NCBI GenBank assembly: GCA_004551905.1
Contig: SFPL01000015.1
Location: forward strand, 1 to 8,496
Origin: Lentisphaeraceae bacterium
GTDB taxonomy: Bacteria > Verrucomicrobiota > Kiritimatiellia > RFP12 > UBA1067
Length of the DNA: 8,496 bases
Direction: 5' to 3'
The notes beneath the pieces were generated by a model that saw only the letters and a program-made list of their open reading frames with translations, was not told the origin of the DNA and did no database searches. The position numbers and the translations under genes were made by a program. This document shows positions 6,740 through 8,496 of this stretch, piece after piece (within the stretch, counting starts at the first letter, position 1; each line of letters starts with the position of its first letter).

Positions 6740-6759
6740 GCCGACACCGTGCCGACGGC
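6740..6759 (-). promoter_or_regulatory. 5'-end stem-loop of the pilin mRNA
   Basis: The minus-strand sequence GCCGTCGGCACGGTGTCGGC can fold with GCCG pairing CGGC, one U-U mismatch and two more pairs around a 6-base loop. It starts one base after the start site predicted from the sigma-54 promoter (6760). An A-rich, unstructured leader then runs to the ribosome binding site. A 5'-terminal hairpin of this kind would be expected to slow mRNA decay, but its role is inferred. Confidence 0.4.
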
Positions 6760-6770
6760 AAAATAGTTTT

Positions 6771-6786
6771 AGCATAAGCCGTGCCA
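6771..6786 (-). promoter_or_regulatory. Sigma-54 (-24/-12) promoter of the pilin gene
   Basis: The minus strand reads TGGCACG-GCTT-ATGCT. The known consensus is TGGCACG-N4-TTGCW. The -24 half matches at all seven bases, the 4-base spacer is exact, and the -12 half differs at one base while keeping the essential GC (6773-6772). The predicted start is about 6760, giving a leader of about 54 bases before the ATG. The neighbouring upstream gene encodes a sigma-54 activator with all the AAA+ motifs, which strongly supports the call. Confidence 0.85.
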
Positions 6787-6830
6787 AGCGCCGTTTCACC
6801 CTTTAAGCGCCCCTTCAACCCGCCGAATCT

Positions 6831-6846
6831 TTCTCAATGCTGCGAA
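6831..6846 (-). promoter_or_regulatory. Candidate activator binding site, proximal copy
   Basis: The sequence is an imperfect palindrome, TTCTC-N6-GCGAA on the plus strand, sharing both arms with the copy at 6861-6876. Its centre is about 78 bases upstream of the predicted sigma-54 start, a normal distance for an enhancer. A Fis-type HTH dimer, as in the adjacent regulator, would recognise such a dyad. The assignment to that regulator is inferred. Confidence 0.6.
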
Positions 6847-6860
6847 TGTCGCTTGGCATT

Positions 6861-6876
6861 TTCTCGCTTTTGCGAA
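6861..6876 (-). promoter_or_regulatory. Candidate activator binding site, distal copy
   Basis: This is the second TTCTC-N6-GCGAA palindrome, in the same orientation and exactly 30 bases (about three helical turns) from the first. Its centre is about 108 bases upstream of the predicted start. Counting one more shared flanking T, 13 of 17 bases agree between the copies, with all the conservation in the two arms. Paired in-phase sites fit cooperative binding of an NtrC-type oligomer. Confidence 0.6.
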
Positions 6877-6913
6877 ATCCATCTTGGTGGTTGTCCAATC
6901 TTGAGAAATAACG

Positions 6914-8257
6914 TTATTCCTCAGAAAGCTTGCGGTAAAGCGTGGAAAGATTCACTTTCAGCGTTTCTGCGGCTTTTTCCTTGTCGCCGCCGACGGAACT
7001 GAGAATCTGGCCGATATACTCACGCTCCTTCTGCTTGAGGAAGGACTTTAGCGAGGCGCTCTGGTTGGAGGCGACGGGCGCGGCGGCGGCGTCCTTGTTC
7101 TCGGTTACCCTGGTCGGCAGGTCGCCCGGGGTTATCTCGCCGCCGCGCATGAAGGTGAGCGCGTGCTTGATCGCGTTCTCGAGCTCGCGCACGTTCCCAG
7201 GCCAGCTGTAGGCGAGGAGCGCCTTCGCTGCGGCGTCGCTCACCGTAGGCTGGTTGGCGCCGGAGGGAGTCTCGCCGGCGATGAAGTGCCGGACGAGCGG
7301 CATGACATCCTCGGGGCGCTCGCGGAGCGGCGGGATGTCGATGGTGATGACGGCGAAGCGGTAGAAGAGGTCGCTGCGGAAGGTGCCCTTCACCACCGCC
7401 TCCTCGAGGTTCGAGTTGGACGCGGCGATGACGCGCACGTCGACGGGAATCGCCTTGGTGCCGCCGACGCGGCGGATTTCCTTCTCCTGCAGCGCGCGCA
7501 GCAGCTTCCCCTGCAGGATGAGCGGCATCGACGCGATCTCGTCGAGGAAGAGCGTGCCGCCGGAGGCCGCCTCGAAGAGGCCCTCCTTGTCCGCCACCGC
7601 GCCGGTGAACGCGCCCTTGACGTGGCCGAACATCTCGCTTTCGAGCAGCTCGCCTGGAATCGCCGCGCAGTTCACCGCCACCCACGGGCGCTTGGCGCGG
7701 GTGGAGGAGAGGTGGATCGCGCGCGCAACCACTTCCTTGCCAGTGCCGCTCTCGCCGTTGATGAGCACCGTCGCCGCGGTCGGCGCGACCTTCTGGATGG
7801 TCTCGCAGACCTCCTTCATGGCGGGCGAGTTGGCGATGAAGTTCTCGAAGCGGTAGCGGAGCGGGCCGGAGTCGGTCGCCACCGCGGCGGAGCGGCGGAT
7901 CTTCTCCTCGGCGCGCTTGAGGCAAGCGAGCATGTCCTCCACCTTGAACGGCTTGGTGAGGTAGTCGAAGATGCCGCTCTTCAGCGCGTCAATCGCGGTC
8001 TCCACGCTCGCGTAGGCGGTGAGCAGGATGACGGGGATGTCGGGGCTCGCCGCGCGCACCTCGCGGAAGAGCTCCATGCCGTCCATCGGCTGCATCCTGA
8101 GGTCGGTGACGACGATGTCGACGACGCCGGCCTTGACTATCTCCAGCGCTGCGGCGCCGTCCTTGGCGGTCTCGACTTCATACCCGTTCGCCTTCAGCAG
8201 CCCCTTCATGAGCAGCAGAATGCGCGGTTCGTCGTCGACTATGAGTATCCTGGACAT
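6914..8257 (-). CDS. NtrC/PilR-family sigma-54-dependent response regulator
   Basis: The 447-residue protein has the complete three-domain layout of its family. The receiver (about 3-118) has the acidic pocket D8/D9, phosphoacceptor D52 in VVTDLRM, T80 and K102. The AAA+ sigma-54 interaction domain (about 140-380) has Walker A GESGTGKE (168-175), the sigma-contacting GAFTGA loop (215-220), Walker B GGTLFLDE (233-240), the arginine-finger region FRSDLFYR (293-300) and WPGNVRELEN (352-361). The C-terminal Fis-type HTH is at about 423-444 (GGDKEKAAETLKVNLSTLYRKL region). When phosphorylated by a histidine kinase it should bind an upstream site and use ATP to open a sigma-54 promoter. The pilin gene next in line has such a promoter, so a PilR-like role is the best inference. 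No kinase gene is visible. No Shine-Dalgarno precedes the ATG; an extended -10 box 15 bases upstream implies a very short leader. Confidence 0.96.
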   Translation of the reverse strand: MSRILIVDDEPRILLLMKGLLKANGYEVETAKDGAAALEIVKAGVVDIVVTDLRMQPMDGMELFREVRAASPDIPVILLTAYASVETAIDALKSGIFDYLTKPFKVEDMLACLKRAEEKIRRSAAVATDSGPLRYRFENFIANSPAMKEVCETIQKVAPTAATVLINGESGTGKEVVARAIHLSSTRAKRPWVAVNCAAIPGELLESEMFGHVKGAFTGAVADKEGLFEAASGGTLFLDEIASMPLILQGKLLRALQEKEIRRVGGTKAIPVDVRVIAASNSNLEEAVVKGTFRSDLFYRFAVITIDIPPLRERPEDVMPLVRHFIAGETPSGANQPTVSDAAAKALLAYSWPGNVRELENAIKHALTFMRGGEITPGDLPTRVTENKDAAAAPVASNQSASLKSFLKQKEREYIGQILSSVGGDKEKAAETLKVNLSTLYRKLSEE

Positions 8258-8268
8258 GGCTTTGGGTT

Positions 8269-8280
8269 TGTATTATACCA
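8269..8280 (-). promoter_or_regulatory. Extended -10 promoter of the response regulator gene
   Basis: The minus strand reads TGGTATAATACA, the same 12 bases as at 2941-2952. TATAAT occupies 8277-8272, which places the transcript start near 8265, only about 8 bases before the ATG. No convincing -35 hexamer is seen, as is common for TGn-extended promoters. The regulator therefore appears to be made constitutively by the housekeeping polymerase, with control left to phosphorylation. Confidence 0.65.
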
Positions 8281-8385
8281 TAAAATTTCCCCTCCGCGCA
8301 AAACGCCGCAAAAAAGAATTGCATGTTCGCGTGATACAAACGGCACAAAATCTGCTATAACCCGAGTTTGCCAGTTTGATTTCTG

Positions 8386-8412
8386 AAAAAGTCGTTTTCA
8401 CCCAGTGGCGAC
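8386..8412 (-). terminator. Weak candidate terminator of the gene entering from the right
   Basis: On the minus strand GTCG (8412-8409) pairs with CGAC (8394-8391), with an inner CAC/GTG helix, followed by TTTTT (8390-8386). The stem is short and interrupted, so this is only suggestive. It lies about 45 bases past the possible stop codon at 8460-8458. The rest of 8281-8457 is A+T-richer spacer in which I see no gene. Confidence 0.25.
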
Positions 8413-8457
8413 GCGGGGTTGGCGCATATCGCCCTCATAATAATTTAGGGATACATC

Positions 8458-8496
8458 TCAGAATGGGTTCACCGTTGCCTTCATCTCGCGGATTTC
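8458..8496 (-). CDS. Possible 3' end of an upstream gene (12 residues)
   Basis: From the right edge the minus strand reads EIREMKATVNPF and then TGA. Most codons end in G or C, like the genes of this window, which favours this frame. A second frame is also open to the edge and stops at 8435-8437 (NPRDEGNGEPILRCIPKLL), but its codon use is poorer. The fragment is too short to name. If real, the gene would end about 200 bases before the response regulator. Confidence 0.3.
   Translation of the reverse strand, partial: EIREMKATVNPF

Noticed and set aside
6740..6754. Second sigma-54-like sequence, CGGCACG-GTGT-CGGC on the minus strand
   Set aside because: The GG and GC spacing is right, but the -12 half lacks both T residues and the sequence is part of the 5' hairpin. 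The site at 6771-6786 is far better.
7163..8386. Plus-strand 407-codon open frame opposite the response regulator
   Set aside because: The composition is a shadow of G/C-ending codons. The opposite frame carries every receiver and AAA+ motif.
1..8496. CRISPR arrays, tRNA or rRNA genes, insertion sequences
   Set aside because: I saw no regularly spaced repeats, no tRNA-like cloverleaf or rRNA stretches, and no transposase or paired terminal repeats.

Overview
The window is a G+C-rich bacterial fragment in which every supported gene lies on the minus strand, so it reads from right to left. The proteins suggest an envelope-rich Gram-negative bacterium: a sigma-54 activator, a type IV pilin-like protein whose C-terminal 'CP...P-CS...LP' layout recalls PVC-group bacteria, a Tat-type signal, large GT-C membrane glycosyltransferases and a secreted clan GH-A glycoside hydrolase. 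A Kiritimatiellota/Lentisphaerae/Verrucomicrobiota origin is my best inference, but the window has no marker gene to prove it.

Layout in order of transcription. (1) 8496-8458: possible last codons of an upstream gene, then about 200 bases of A+T-richer spacer ending in an extended -10 promoter. (2) 8257-6914: an NtrC/PilR-family response regulator with receiver, sigma-54 AAA+ and Fis-type HTH domains. (3) 6913-6707: a regulatory intergenic region with two direct copies of a 16-17 bp imperfect palindrome exactly 30 bp apart, a near-consensus sigma-54 promoter and a predicted 5'-end hairpin. (4) 6706-6350: a short type IV pilin/pseudopilin, followed by a strong intrinsic terminator. (5) 6261-4198 and 4192-2945: two GT-C membrane proteins, the second GT87/DUF2029-like, 5 bases apart. 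(6) 2949-2817: a second copy of the 12-bp promoter motif, overlapping the GT87-like stop codon, then a 39-residue ORF that is almost nothing but a Tat signal peptide. (7) 2796-808: a secreted glycoside hydrolase. (8) 748-77: an unrecognised soluble protein with different codon use. The first seven bases read AAGGAGG on the minus strand, probably the ribosome binding site of the next gene beyond the edge.

The most coherent and interesting unit is 8280-6279. A sigma-54 activator gene with a housekeeping-type promoter stands directly before a pilin gene carrying a sigma-54 promoter and, at about -78 and -108, paired palindromes placed as an activator's enhancer would be. A self-contained activator-pilin switch is a direct hypothesis from these elements. 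The glycosyltransferases behind the terminator could modify surface glycans or the pilin, but nothing in the sequence proves that link.
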